Origin: Bhargavaea cecembensis DSE10 | GTDB lineage: Bacteria > Bacillota > Bacilli > Bacillales_A > Planococcaceae | Reading direction: 5' to 3' | NCBI RefSeq assembly: GCF_000348905.1 | Contig: NZ_AOFT01000006.1 | Span: 62,001-126,000, forward strand | DNA length: 64,000 bases | In this document: in pieces, positions 42,780-51,852 of the stretch | How positions within the stretch are numbered: position 1 is the first letter of the stretch | Layout: each line of letters starts with the position of its first letter | Made by a program: the position numbers and the translations under genes | Notes under the pieces: model-generated | Seen by the model: only the letters and a program-made list of their open reading frames with translations | Told to the model about the DNA's origin: nothing | Database searches by the model: none

Positions 42780-44129
42780 CTATTCAAACCGCAACGCCCG
42801 ACTAGGCTGCAACCTAGCTGCCTTAATCGCCGGATAAACCCCACAGACAATGCCAATTAGAATAGAAGATCCAAGTGCTAGCTGAACAACCCACATAGGC
42901 AGAACAAGTGGGAAGATTGTGATGGATTCGTTCCACCATGTGACAAATCCATATCCGAGCAACAGTCCTATGATTCCTCCTGCCAGGCAGAGAAGGATGG
43001 TTTCAAAGAGAAATTGGAATAAGATCTCAATAGTAGAGGCGCCCAATGCTTTACGAATCCCGATTTCCCGGGTCCGTTCCCGGACAGACATCACCATCAC
43101 GTTCATGATACCTGCGCCGCTGATGACGAGTGCGGTGGTCGTGATGCCGATCAGCATGACCTGCAGGATTCTGGTGACCGTGTCGATGGCATCCAGCATC
43201 TCGGTTTGCTTGACCGTACTGAAGTCGGTTTCGGGATGGTTGATTCCAACTGCTCCATGCACGTCTTTTTCCGCCTGAGCCAGGTTGTCGATCGAGTCCG
43301 CTTTGACATAAATGCTCGTCAGGTTTTCCGTGCTGGTCACCTCGAGTGCAGTTTGGACCGGCATGAGTATGCTGTTATCGGATGTCATGCCGAGTGTGGC
43401 TTCGGATTCCAGAACGCCGATGACGGTAAAGCTTTCTCCCTGGATGGTGACTTCCTTACCGACCAGGCTTTCTCCTTCAGCCGGTGCTTCTGCGGCACTG
43501 ACAGATGAGCCGGTCAGTCTATCCAAGAGCTTCTGCCACCAGGCTTTCTTTGGTACTGCCTGCTGTGCCGGATCTGTTTCGGGCAGTTCCTGTTTCTGAT
43601 TGAGGAGGGAAGCGTGGATTCCGCTCCCGAGCACGACTACCCGGTTTTTATTGGCCCCTTCGTCATTCGTGAAAAATCGCCCTTCTTCAAGGGTCGTATG
43701 TAAGACTTCCTGGTAGGATTCACTCGTACCCACGAGCATGCCTTCCACCGTGGTCGGCTCTCCGTTTCCATTGTCGTACTGGATGCGGCCTACCGTTTCC
43801 AGCATAGGGGTCACAGACTTGACGGATTCCAGTTTCCCGATCTCCTCGGCGTCGGTATTGGTCAATGTGCTTGGCGTACCGGACACGCCGCTGAGGAAAT
43901 TATGGGCTCCGCCTTCGTCCTTCAGAACACGCCCAGGCATGACCATGATCTGTTCCGCGCCGAGACCGCCCATCTGCTTCATCACCGTATCCTTGACACC
44001 CAAGGAAATGGCGGAAAGGGCGATGACGGCAAATACACCGATGACCACGCCGAAGATCGACAGCAGCACACGGAACTTATTGCTCCAAATCCCGAGAAGC
44101 GCCATCTTAAAGGCTTTGAACAGTCTCAT
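42780..44129 (-). CDS. MacB-type ABC transporter permease
   Basis: A 449 aa permease: an N-terminal helix (LLSIFGVVIGVFAVIALSAI), a large extracytoplasmic MacB core domain, and three C-terminal FtsX helices after the motif SVRERTREIGIRKALGAS. The outer domain contains an unusual Gln/Pro/Ala-rich insertion with WWQKLLDRL (around 190-225). Such exporters act on peptides or signals at the outer membrane face, or in Firmicutes on antimicrobial peptides. No HlyD-like partner is seen. ATG 44129 with AAAGGAG lies inside the ATPase gene (23-base overlap). Confidence 0.9.
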   Translation of the reverse strand: MRLFKAFKMALLGIWSNKFRVLLSIFGVVIGVFAVIALSAISLGVKDTVMKQMGGLGAEQIMVMPGRVLKDEGGAHNFLSGVSGTPSTLTNTDAEEIGKLESVKSVTPMLETVGRIQYDNGNGEPTTVEGMLVGTSESYQEVLHTTLEEGRFFTNDEGANKNRVVVLGSGIHASLLNQKQELPETDPAQQAVPKKAWWQKLLDRLTGSSVSAAEAPAEGESLVGKEVTIQGESFTVIGVLESEATLGMTSDNSILMPVQTALEVTSTENLTSIYVKADSIDNLAQAEKDVHGAVGINHPETDFSTVKQTEMLDAIDTVTRILQVMLIGITTTALVISGAGIMNVMVMSVRERTREIGIRKALGASTIEILFQFLFETILLCLAGGIIGLLLGYGFVTWWNESITIFPLVLPMWVVQLALGSSILIGIVCGVYPAIKAARLQPSRALRFE

Positions 44130-44796
44130 AAGCTTGCTCCTTTATCTGTCCGCCTTTTAAATACAGAATTCGTTCCGCCCGTTTCGCCACTTCCGGATCA
44201 TGGGTGATTAGGATGATCGTCACCCCGCGCTGATGCAGCTCGTCGAAAATCTCCAGGATTGACTCCGTCGTCTTCTCATCCAAACTCCCAGTCGGCTCAT
44301 CCGCCAGAAGCAAGGAAGGCTCATTCACAATCGCACGCGCAATCGCCACACGCTGCTTCTGCCCGCCCGAAAGCTGATGCGGCTTCGCCTTCAGCTTTCC
44401 CTCGAGTCCTACCATGGCGAGCGCTCTTTTGACCCGAGCCCGCTTTTTCGACTGCCACTTCCGCTGATATGAGAGGGGGAGGAGCACATTCTGATACACA
44501 GACAGATTTGGGATCAGCTGATAATTCTGGAACACAAACCCGATCTCCTCGTTCCGCAAGAGCGTCAGCTTCCCATTCCCCATCCGATGAACCTTCTTAT
44601 CACGAAATATGTACTCACCGCCATTCGGCCGCTCCAGCGTCCCAAGGATATTCATCAACGTACTCTTCCCCGTACCCGAAGCCCCCATAATCGCCACATA
44701 CTCACCCTCATCAAGCTCAAAATCCAGTCCCTCCAAAACCGACTCCCTACCCGCAGCCGACCGATAGGACTTACTGATATTCGATAACCGGATCAT
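44107..44796 (-). CDS. LolD/MacB-type ABC transporter ATP-binding protein
   Basis: A 229 aa ATPase: Walker [11 protein letters not shown]-loop [10 protein letters not shown], signature [15 protein letters not shown], Walker [13 protein letters not shown] and switch His in ILITHDPE. It energises the overlapping MacB-type permease. ATG 44796 follows GGGAGG. Confidence 0.93.
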   Translation of the reverse strand: MIRLSNISKSYRSAAGRESVLEGLDFELDEGEYVAIMGASGTGKSTLMNILGTLERPNGGEYIFRDKKVHRMGNGKLTLLRNEEIGFVFQNYQLIPNLSVYQNVLLPLSYQRKWQSKKRARVKRALAMVGLEGKLKAKPHQLSGGQKQRVAIARAIVNEPSLLLADEPTGSLDEKTTESILEIFDELHQRGVTIILITHDPEVAKRAERILYLKGGQIKEQAYETVQSL

Positions 44797-44967
44797 CTGA
44801 AAACCTCCCACTTCGTCAGCAATCGACACGTTTCACCCCGTACCCTCTATCTTTAACACGAAAACTAGCTGATGAAAATGGACAGAAAGACGTGAATTGA
44901 GCGGGGGAGCAGGGGAACCACCAATGATTGGGTTACAAATGACACAGTTAACAAACAGTAGGCGAAT

Positions 44968-45106
44968 GAGTTCTTCCCAATTGCTCTCGAATTCCTACCA
45001 AGGGGCACCCGAGTTCCTACCTGCACCCGTCCGAGCTACTACCTCCGGTGTCTGAATCTTAACGAATCCGGGGTGAGTGTTTATCTGGCACAGGTAAATG
45101 GTTACC
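44968..45106 (-). repeat. Phased repeat array K, 7 units, reverse orientation
   Basis: Plus-strand cores at 44968 (GAGTTCTTCCC), 44989 (GAATTCCTACC), 45011 (GAGTTCCTACC), 45033 (GAGCTACTACC), 45054 (GAATCTTAACG), 45075 (GAGTGTTTATC) and 45096 (AAATGGTTACC). Steps are 21, 22, 22, 21, 21, 21 bp. This is the complement of the core in arrays A-I. Confidence 0.8.
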
Positions 45107-45144
45107 TAGAAGCAATGCCGCAAGGCATTCTTCAAAAACGAAAA

Positions 45145-45197
45145 GAAAAAGCCACTGCCCGCATGGTCCTGGCAGACCATGCGGGCAGTGGCTAAAA
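45145..45197 (-). terminator. Very strong minus-strand terminator with no gene in front of it
   Basis: Perfect 19 bp arms (45150-45168 and 45175-45193) around a 6-base loop. On the minus strand it is followed by TTTTTCTTTTCG, on the plus strand only by AAAAC. A transcript from 45200-45600 on the minus strand is implied, but no credible gene is there. Confidence 0.75.
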
Positions 45198-45579
45198 CAT
45201 TCACCTTGGGCTACGAATATGAAATGGATTTGAGCTCATGAATACGTGCTTTTTAAAGTGATCATCTAACAGACGTGCATGCGAGTTTCTACATCTTGTA
45301 CCTGAAAGTCATCCGCCATTGCTCTGATCACCCTCATCTTGCAACCAAGGCATTCTCGGCCATGGACTGAAGAACAGCCTTTCCATCATGTACCGGACAC
45401 AACATGTACGTTGGACACGTTTGAGGAGGCTCTTAAAGAGTCTTCAACCAGAAGTCATCCTGCATTCAGACAATGATTCCACTACACCGATCTGAGGATC
45501 AGAAACACCTCAAAGACGTGCAAATTAGCCAATCGATGTCCCTAAGAGGAAAAGCCATATACGGCTCTAAACGGAATTA
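45198..45579. other. Intergenic gap without a supported gene
   Basis: No open frame with a start and ribosome binding site is seen on either strand. On the minus strand a short Cys-containing frame (HGRECLGCKMRVIRAMADDF...) ends near 45275 and a second frame (LLDDHFKKHVF...) ends at 45201. These could be remains of one decayed gene feeding the terminator at 45150, or chance. Confidence 0.4.
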
Positions 45580-45632
45580 ATTTCACTCACAGTGAAATAT
45601 TTATTGACTTTACGCATATGGTGAAATAATAT
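45580..45632 (+). promoter_or_regulatory. Promoter and operator of the TRAP transporter operon
   Basis: TTGACT (45604-45609), 17 bp, TAATAT (45627-45632). Six bases before the -35 region is the palindrome ATTTCACT-CAC-AGTGAAAT (45580-45598), and a further GTGAAAT half-site lies in the spacer at 45621. A regulator bound across both would contact the promoter directly. Confidence 0.7.
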
Positions 45633-45697
45633 AACTAATATTCAGTCTAATCGAGGACTGAAAGTTCGTCTAACAGAATCAAAAGGGGGCTGGTTGG

Positions 45698-46777
45698 ATG
45701 AAAAAGAAGGTATGGGGACTTCTGTTTTTGGTGGCTATATTGCTTTTGAGTGCGTGTCAATCCTATCAGACGATTCCGGAGGGGGAAGCCAGAGTCTACA
45801 AGTGGAGGATGGTGACTCACCAGATTCCTGGCACAGCAAGATATGAAGGAACGGTCGTCCCGTTCGTCAAAGCGGTGGAAGACATTACAGGGGGGCGCCT
45901 GATCATCGAACCGTTCGGTGCCAATGTTCTTTTCCCGAATGATGAGACGTTTGATATGGTGAAGAACGGCGTGGTGGAGCTGGCGGCTGTTTACACAGGC
46001 TTCTGGACAGGAAAGGATCCGGTGTTTGCGCTTGGGGGAGGCACAATTCCCGGAGATCCAATTGCGAATTTCGATGAACACTTCTATCGTTCTGATCAAC
46101 TTCAGCCGATTATAGATAAGGCTTATGAGAAGCACGGCATCAAAAATTTGGGGGCTTTTGACTATGCCCCCGAAGAAATCCTCATGTCAAAGGTGCCTAT
46201 TCGTTCTCTCCAGGATTTCAAAGGGAAAAACATTCGGGCTGCAGGTGTTGCGAGCTTATATTACGGGAAACTTGGTGCATCGGCCATCTCGTTGTCAGCG
46301 CCGGAAATCTATACAGGTTTGCAACTCGGCACTGTTGACGCGGCAGAGTTCAATGACTATCTCGTCAACGGAGAAATGGGGCTGGATGAGGTCACGAAAT
46401 ACGTAGTTGAACCGGCTCTGCATGTAGGTCCGAGTACAGACAAAGAATTGATTGTAAACCCAAAGGCATGGGATGAACTGCCAGATGATCTGAAAGCGGC
46501 ATTGTATGTTGCCCGTGACAAAGTACGGTACGAATCGGCTATTGCATACGGCGTGGAAAGTCGGAAGGCCATGAAAGAGTGGGAGGAAAACACGGACATC
46601 GAGTTCATTCAGCTTCCAGAGGAAGATGTCGAGGAGATGCGCCGGCTCGGCTTTGAACTGCTCAATGATTATAAGGAAAAAAGTGATTTGAGCAGGGAGT
46701 ATGTGGAAGAGTATGCGAAGGTTCTCGCGGAATTGGGATACACGGAAGAAGCGAAAATCTTGGGCTATGGGGAATAA
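45698..46777 (+). CDS. dctP: TRAP transporter solute-binding lipoprotein (DctP family)
   Basis: A 359 aa lipoprotein: signal peptide with lipobox LLLSAC (Cys about 20), then a DctP fold with the conserved GGRLIIEPFGANVLFPNDETFDMVKNGVVEL and RSLQDFKGKNIRAAG. It captures an organic acid outside the cell for the DctQM permease. The conserved Arg in KGKNIRAAG is the usual carboxylate-binding residue. It starts the operon, with AAAAGGGGG upstream. Confidence 0.92.
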   Translation: MKKKVWGLLFLVAILLLSACQSYQTIPEGEARVYKWRMVTHQIPGTARYEGTVVPFVKAVEDITGGRLIIEPFGANVLFPNDETFDMVKNGVVELAAVYTGFWTGKDPVFALGGGTIPGDPIANFDEHFYRSDQLQPIIDKAYEKHGIKNLGAFDYAPEEILMSKVPIRSLQDFKGKNIRAAGVASLYYGKLGASAISLSAPEIYTGLQLGTVDAAEFNDYLVNGEMGLDEVTKYVVEPALHVGPSTDKELIVNPKAWDELPDDLKAALYVARDKVRYESAIAYGVESRKAMKEWEENTDIEFIQLPEEDVEEMRRLGFELLNDYKEKSDLSREYVEEYAKVLAELGYTEEAKILGYGE

Positions 46778-46789
46778 GGCGGTGATCAG

Positions 46790-47287
46790 ATGAACGTACT
46801 ATTAAGAGGGATCGAGACTTTGTCAGCACTTATGGGGAAATTGGCTGGGTTCTTGATGATCCCGTTAACACTAGTCATCGTCTATACCGTCATTCTCCGG
46901 AGATTCTTCTCAAATGCCCCTGACTGGGGTTTTGAAGTCCCAATATTCCTGTTCGGGATGATGATCTTGCTTTCAGGAGCAGACACGTTGAGGGTCAAGG
47001 GGCATATTGCCGTCGATATCATCCAGAAGTATGTATCTGAACAATGGGGACGTATTTTGACCACTTTTGGGCTTTTGATTGTCTTACTTGTAAGCGCATT
47101 CTTGGTGTTTAAGGGGTTGGATTCAGCAATCGAATCGACGAAAATCATGGAACGGTCTTCTCATCAGAGTTCATTTAACCCTCAAATCTGGTGGTTTAAA
47201 TGGTTTATCCCCATCGGGGGCCTGCTAATCTGGCTTCAGGCATGGGTGGAGATCTATAAAGTATGGCGCGGAGGTGATGCAAGATGA
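46790..47287 (+). CDS. dctQ: TRAP transporter small permease (DctQ)
   Basis: A 165 aa protein with four membrane helices and the DctQ pattern RRFFSNAPDWGFEVPIFLFGMMILLSGADTLRVKGHIAVD. It lies 12 bp after dctP and overlaps dctM by four bases (ATGA). Confidence 0.92.
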   Translation: MNVLLRGIETLSALMGKLAGFLMIPLTLVIVYTVILRRFFSNAPDWGFEVPIFLFGMMILLSGADTLRVKGHIAVDIIQKYVSEQWGRILTTFGLLIVLLVSAFLVFKGLDSAIESTKIMERSSHQSSFNPQIWWFKWFIPIGGLLIWLQAWVEIYKVWRGGDAR

Positions 47288-48603
47288 TGCTCATCTTTGA
47301 ATACGCGCCGATTGCCATGTTTGTTCTGTTGCTGCTTCTCCTGTTCCTCGGCGTACCGATTGCGTTTTCACTCGCTTCAACCGGGATTTTATTTGCCCTG
47401 ATGATGTGGGGGATTGACAGTACGGCGCTGCTGACAAGTGCCACATGGGGAATCATGAACAACTTCACGCTCATTGCCATTCCATTGTTTATCCTCATGT
47501 CGGTGCTGCTTGAAAAGACTAACATTATCTCTGAGCTTTTCGACGCTGTGTATAAATGGTCCGGAGGTTTGCGCGGTGGCCTCGCCATCACGGCCATCGT
47601 CGTCGGAGCCATTATCGGGGCAATCTCCGGCGTCGTTGCGGCGGGTGTAATCGGGCTCGGCCTGATCGCACTTCCACAGATGATGAGATACAGATACAAC
47701 GAAACGCTGAGCCTTGGGTCGATTATGGCCGGCGGGACACTCGGCCAGCTGATTCCTCCGAGCCTGAACATGGTCGTTTACGGTGCCATTACAGGTGTTT
47801 CGGTTTCCAGTTTGTTTGCAGGCGGGCTCAGTGCCGGAATGATGTTGATTCTGCTGTTCATTGCATACATTCTCTTCCAGGCCTACCGGAAAGAAGACGT
47901 GGCACCGGCTCTTGCTAAAGAGGATCGCGCCACAACCGAGGAAAAGTTTGCTTCGCTGAAATCCATCTTTCTGCCGATGCTTCTTATCATCCTCGTACTC
48001 GGTTCTATTTTCACGGGAGCAGCAACACCGACCGAAGGGGCGGCAGTTGGAGTGCTGGGCACGGTCATCATCGGTGTCATCTCCAAGCGGTTGAGCTGGA
48101 CGAAAATGAAAGAATCCATCTATGAATCCATGAAGATGACCGGGATGGTCGGATGGATTTTGATTGGTGCAGCAGTCTTCAGCGCGGTCTTCTCCGGAGT
48201 TGGGGGCAATCAATTTGTTTCCGAGATGGCAGCCAATGCACCGGGGGGCAAATGGGGAATTCTCTTCTTCGCCCTTGCATTCATCATTGTGCTCGGGATG
48301 TTTCTGGAAACGATGGCACTTATCATGCTCGCCACACCGATCATTACGCCGGTCGTCGTCAATGCAGGATTTGATCCGCTTTGGTGGGCAATCATTTTCA
48401 TGGTCGTTCTGCAGATGGCATTCCTGACACCGCCATTCGGCTTTGCAATTTTTTACTTGAAGAGCGCAGTTGGTGAGAAAGTCACCATCGGCAAGATCTA
48501 CCGCGCAACCGTGCCGTTTATCATTATTCAGCTAATCGCGGCCATTCTGCTGATTGTATTCCCGCAGTTGGCAACATGGCTGCCTGAATTGCTAAGTAAA
48601 TAA
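47284..48603 (+). CDS. dctM: TRAP transporter large permease (DctM)
   Basis: A 439 aa protein with about 12 membrane helices: FLGVPIAFSLASTGILF, AGGTLGQLIPPSLNMVVYGAITGVSV and FLTPPFGFAIFYLKS are DctM signatures. It carries the Na+-coupled transport path. It lies in the order P-Q-M-aldolase, so the substrate is probably an acid that the aldolase acts on or releases. Confidence 0.93.
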   Translation: MMLIFEYAPIAMFVLLLLLLFLGVPIAFSLASTGILFALMMWGIDSTALLTSATWGIMNNFTLIAIPLFILMSVLLEKTNIISELFDAVYKWSGGLRGGLAITAIVVGAIIGAISGVVAAGVIGLGLIALPQMMRYRYNETLSLGSIMAGGTLGQLIPPSLNMVVYGAITGVSVSSLFAGGLSAGMMLILLFIAYILFQAYRKEDVAPALAKEDRATTEEKFASLKSIFLPMLLIILVLGSIFTGAATPTEGAAVGVLGTVIIGVISKRLSWTKMKESIYESMKMTGMVGWILIGAAVFSAVFSGVGGNQFVSEMAANAPGGKWGILFFALAFIIVLGMFLETMALIMLATPIITPVVVNAGFDPLWWAIIFMVVLQMAFLTPPFGFAIFYLKSAVGEKVTIGKIYRATVPFIIIQLIAAILLIVFPQLATWLPELLSK

Positions 48604-48623
48604 ATTTAATGGAGGTATTAGAG

Positions 48624-49523
48624 ATGGAAGAATTTAAGGGAGTTTATCCAGTGCTCGTTACACCAATGAACGAGGATGGAAGCATTGACTGGGAAGGCTT
48701 TGCAGAGAACATCGAGTATTACATCGGAGAAGGGGTTGATGGTCTTGCCATCAATGGCAGTACAGGAGAATTTGTCAGTTTGACTAAGGATGAACGGTTT
48801 AAGGCAGTGGAAGTCGCAGTCAAGCAAGTGAATGGACGCCTGCCGCTTATTGTCGGTACAGCGGCTGAAACAACGGCCGATGCGATTGAATACACCCGCC
48901 AGGCTGAGGAAGCGGGTGCGGATGGTGCATTGCTGATCAACTCTTACTATGCCCATCCGAAAGAAGAAGAAATCTACCAACACTTCAAGGCAGTTGCAAA
49001 GGCAGTCTCCTTCCCGGTCATGATCTACAACAATCCGTCTACGAGTGGAGTAGACATCTCAGTTGAAACCATTCTTCAGGTCGGAAGAGACGTAGGCAAC
49101 ATTACTCATATCAAAGAATCAAGCGGGGAAATCCGGAAAGTCCGGGATATTTCACGGCAAGGCAAAGGATTCATCAAGACGTTCTGCGGAGCAGACGATA
49201 TGGTGCTTGAATCGTTCCTCGTTGGGGCAGTAGGCTGGATTTCAGTGGCCGGCAACATCGCTCCCCGCACAGCAAAAGAGTTATTTGCCTCATTTGAAGC
49301 GGGGGATTTGGAAAAGGCGTGGGAAGCCTATGACCGATTATTGCCGCTCTGTAACTTCCTCGAAGGCTCGGGCAAATATGTGCAGATCGTCAAGCGAGCT
49401 ATGGAACTAAAGGGGCTCGCTGGAGGACCACCACGAAAACCACGGCTGGGACTCACTGGTGAGGAAGAAGAGAGACTGACGAGGCATATGCAGGAACTTG
49501 GAGAACTAAAGGTTACTCAATGA
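48624..49523 (+). CDS. DHDPS/N-acetylneuraminate lyase family aldolase
   Basis: A 299 aa class I aldolase: NGSTGEF near the N-terminus, the catalytic Tyr in MIYNNPSTSG and Schiff-base Lys in HIKESSGE. It ends with a charged tail absent from DapA. Members include DapA, NanA and several sugar-acid aldolases. Location behind TRAP genes argues for a catabolic aldolase of a transported acid rather than lysine synthesis. ATG 48624 has GGAGG eight bases upstream; the ATG at 48609 lacks this. Confidence 0.9.
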   Translation: MEEFKGVYPVLVTPMNEDGSIDWEGFAENIEYYIGEGVDGLAINGSTGEFVSLTKDERFKAVEVAVKQVNGRLPLIVGTAAETTADAIEYTRQAEEAGADGALLINSYYAHPKEEEIYQHFKAVAKAVSFPVMIYNNPSTSGVDISVETILQVGRDVGNITHIKESSGEIRKVRDISRQGKGFIKTFCGADDMVLESFLVGAVGWISVAGNIAPRTAKELFASFEAGDLEKAWEAYDRLLPLCNFLEGSGKYVQIVKRAMELKGLAGGPPRKPRLGLTGEEEERLTRHMQELGELKVTQ

Positions 49524-49531
49524 CAGATAGG

Positions 49532-49565
49532 ATCCCAGAGTGTAAATACGCTCTGGGATTTTATT
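49532..49565 (+). terminator. Terminator of the TRAP operon
   Basis: Arms ATCCCAGAGTG (49532-49542) and CGCTCTGGGAT (49549-49559, one G-T pair), then TTTATT. Confidence 0.82.
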
Positions 49566-49642
49566 GCACTGAGACAAAATTTAGAAACGTGATGATAGAA
49601 TAGTATGGAAAGAAGCGGATAACGAATCAGGAGTGAGGAGTC

Positions 49643-50185
49643 ATGGATAACCAAATCGGGGAAGAATTCAAGCGGATTCGCAAAGAAAGAAAAATGACTT
49701 TGCGGGAACTAAGTGAAAAAAGCGGACTGTCAGTGAGCTTCCTATCGCAAGTCGAACGCGGAATCAGCACCGTTACATTCACCTCGCTCCGTAAAATCGC
49801 GGAAGCCCTCGGTGTGAGTGTCAATTTCTTCTTCGAACCTGAAGAAGACACTCCGATTAAAAAGAGGTCCCTGAAGAAAAGCGCCGACCAACCCAACTTC
49901 ACATACACCAGCCTGGCGGGAGACCTTGACCAACCAAAATTCACTCCCGCCCGAATCGAACTTAAGGCAGGCGAATCCCAAACCGCCCCCTATTCCCACC
50001 AAGGTGAGGAGTTTGTATATGTGCTAGAGGGGGAGCTGAAAGTGATGCTCGAAGGGCACGAAGAAATCCTTTATCCACACGAATCACTTCATATCGATTC
50101 AACGAAAGAACACACATGGTATAACGAGACAGACAAGCCGGTCGTGTTGTTGGTGGTGAGTACGAATGAAGATGGTAGAGACTGA
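49643..50185 (+). CDS. XRE-family regulator with C-terminal cupin domain
   Basis: A 180 aa protein: HTH at about 5-65 (RIRKERKMTLRELSEKSGLSVSFLSQVERG) and a cupin effector domain at about 100-175 (PYSHQGEEFVYVLEGELKVMLEGHEEILYPHESLHIDS). Such regulators sense small molecules and usually control adjacent transport and catabolic genes. It is separated from the TRAP operon by a terminator, so it is transcribed separately. The palindrome at 45580 is a candidate operator. Confidence 0.88.
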   Translation: MDNQIGEEFKRIRKERKMTLRELSEKSGLSVSFLSQVERGISTVTFTSLRKIAEALGVSVNFFFEPEEDTPIKKRSLKKSADQPNFTYTSLAGDLDQPKFTPARIELKAGESQTAPYSHQGEEFVYVLEGELKVMLEGHEEILYPHESLHIDSTKEHTWYNETDKPVVLLVVSTNEDGRD

Positions 50186-50347
50186 GAAGTAAGCCTCGGA
50201 GTTAGTAATCTCTCTGAAGTATACCTGACCATACGGGGAGTATTTCCTTTTTAACAAGCTTACCCTTGAATCAAAGGTGACACCCCAAGGTCTTATAACC
50301 GAACCCCCACCCAATGAATAAGATGAGGGGAGGTTTAGGAAGGGGGA

Positions 50348-50683
50348 ATGAAGATGACTGGCAATTACGGTCAATGGTCGGCGGAGCAAGATGATGTGAA
50401 GTGGCATGTTGGTCCGGATCTTTCCATTCCGTATATGGATGGACCGTTTGAACATGATCAGGACTCTATGTATGAAGAACAGCCGGCTCTGTTTGTTCAG
50501 GATCAATTTATGGATAATATGGGTCCGGTCTACGCTGTTCCGTCTTTTTCATGGCAACAGGGGGACAGTTACGGGGCAGGAGGCGGACAGTGGCAGCCAT
50601 ATGGGCAATATCCTCAAATGCCGATGCCGTGCTGTATGCGCTGCGGATATTCCCCATGGATGGAGCAGGGCTTCTGGTACTAA
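50348..50683 (+). CDS. Hypothetical Gln/Gly/Tyr/Met-rich small protein
   Basis: A 111 aa protein with GGAAGGGGG immediately upstream. It is acidic in the first half and rich in Gln, Gly, Tyr, Pro and Met in the second (YGQYPQMPMPCCMRCGYSPWMEQGFWY), with a CCMRC cluster. Low complexity of this kind is common in spore coat and surface proteins of Bacillales, but no family is recognised. It is followed by a terminator, as expected for a single gene. Confidence 0.65.
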   Translation: MKMTGNYGQWSAEQDDVKWHVGPDLSIPYMDGPFEHDQDSMYEEQPALFVQDQFMDNMGPVYAVPSFSWQQGDSYGAGGGQWQPYGQYPQMPMPCCMRCGYSPWMEQGFWY

Positions 50684-50699
50684 TCGAACCGCGAACATG

Positions 50700-50730
50700 A
50701 AAACCACCTGTTGCCAGGTGGTTTTGTTAG
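50700..50730 (+). terminator. Terminator of the small Gln-rich protein gene
   Basis: Arms AAAACCACCTG (50700-50710) and CAGGTGGTTTT (50715-50725) with a TTGC loop. Confidence 0.85.
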
Positions 50731-50887
50731 TTATTCGGATTGACTTTGGCTACGGAGCACTGATCTGCCATGGGGCATTGACGGCAATCCCGTAGAGGTT
50801 CTTGACTGCCTTTATCGTGTAGGGGCTCAGCGAGTTGAGGGGATGGCTGAGCACTTTTTGGTTTGTCGGTAGCTGTTTTCACCAAAC

Positions 50888-51661
50888 TCACGTGATGATC
50901 TCTTCCTCGAGATTCCTCCACAGATGGTGGGCTTCCCGGGCGATGTGTTCCAATAAATCAGGAGGTGACGTGGTAACAGCCGCGCATTGTTTGACCAAAT
51001 CGTCCAGCTCCAGTTTAAACTCCTCTAAGCTTTTGGCTTCTTTGATGATCATGTTCTTAAATTGGGTCAGGACCGGCAGGGTTTCATTTCTCGGGGTCCG
51101 GATCATGGTCTGCAGGGCTGTCGCCTGCATTTGCAGACGCTCAAACTTCTGCATCATCTCCGTCACCCTGAAATTCAACTCATAATTCGATACATCTAAA
51201 TAATGGCGGATATAGCCCAGGTGATCGGCCATTTGCCTGATCCAAAACACGCATTCATGAATGATGGCATCTGACGGGGAAATCTGAGCGCCGCTCTCGA
51301 TCAATTGATAAACCCGCTGGGACTCCTCGGATTCCCTCACCATATGGTCCAGGAGAGAAACCGGCGTGGAGATGATGACCTCACAATGCAGTGACTTATC
51401 CATCGTGTACGCAAGCAGACTATGGAACTCCTTCGTCGCATGGCGCGCCTCGTCAATCAACTTGCCCACATCGCCCTGCTTCTTAACCGCCTTCTCATAC
51501 ACCTTCCCCAAACGCTGGATATTGTTCAGGTTCGCACGGGCCAACTCCGTCTCATAATGGCTGATCTCACGGTCAAAAAACCGCCCGTGGTCATAATCAT
51601 TCTGCAACCAAAACGCGATAATCCCGTACGCATCCCGTTCGTAACGATCCGTATACCCCAA
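50888..51661 (-). CDS. DUF2935 family protein
   Basis: A 257 aa protein made of two four-helix repeats with many His and Glu residues (FWLQNDYDHGRFFDREIS, FHSLLAYTMDKSLHCEVI, FWIRQMADHLGYIRHYLD, IAREAHHLWRNLEEE), consistent with DUF2935, a ferritin-like fold that may bind metal. Function unknown. It starts at TTG 51661 after GGAAGGAG. It is a single gene divergent from the stress protein gene. Confidence 0.8.
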   Translation of the reverse strand: MGYTDRYERDAYGIIAFWLQNDYDHGRFFDREISHYETELARANLNNIQRLGKVYEKAVKKQGDVGKLIDEARHATKEFHSLLAYTMDKSLHCEVIISTPVSLLDHMVRESEESQRVYQLIESGAQISPSDAIIHECVFWIRQMADHLGYIRHYLDVSNYELNFRVTEMMQKFERLQMQATALQTMIRTPRNETLPVLTQFKNMIIKEAKSLEEFKLELDDLVKQCAAVTTSPPDLLEHIAREAHHLWRNLEEEIIT

Positions 51662-51755
51662 GTACCTGGCTCCTTCCTTCCGGTTATGGCATAGCCTTAT
51701 AGATTGTATTCGATTAGTGGATGGGCTATGAGCGGATAAACGAGCTGCCAGGGTT

Positions 51756-51787
51756 GAGTGGTTACCCCGGTCACCCGGGTGGTTACC
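51756..51787 (-). repeat. Phased repeat array L, 2 units at 21 bp, reverse orientation
   Basis: Plus-strand cores at 51756 (GAGTGGTTACC) and 51777 (GGGTGGTTACC), in the divergent gap between DUF2935 and the stress protein gene. Confidence 0.55.
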
Positions 51788-51852
51788 TCGGCACTGAATA
51801 TCTAACTACTAGAAAGGGTAATCTACCTCTATAACACAAATGAGGTGATTCT

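Noticed and set aside
45198-45579. A degraded insertion sequence between the ABC exporter and the TRAP operon
   Set aside because: Short Cys-containing frames are present but no transposase motif, terminal inverted repeats or target duplication could be seen.
47389-48213. A 274-codon minus-strand open frame opposite dctM
   Set aside because: DctM motifs are clear on the plus strand; the reverse frame is rich in His, Cys and Arg as expected for an antisense shadow.
51790-51850. SigB promoter ahead of the stress protein gene
   Set aside because: A GGGTAA resembles a SigB -10, but no GTTT-like -35 lies 12-15 bp upstream.
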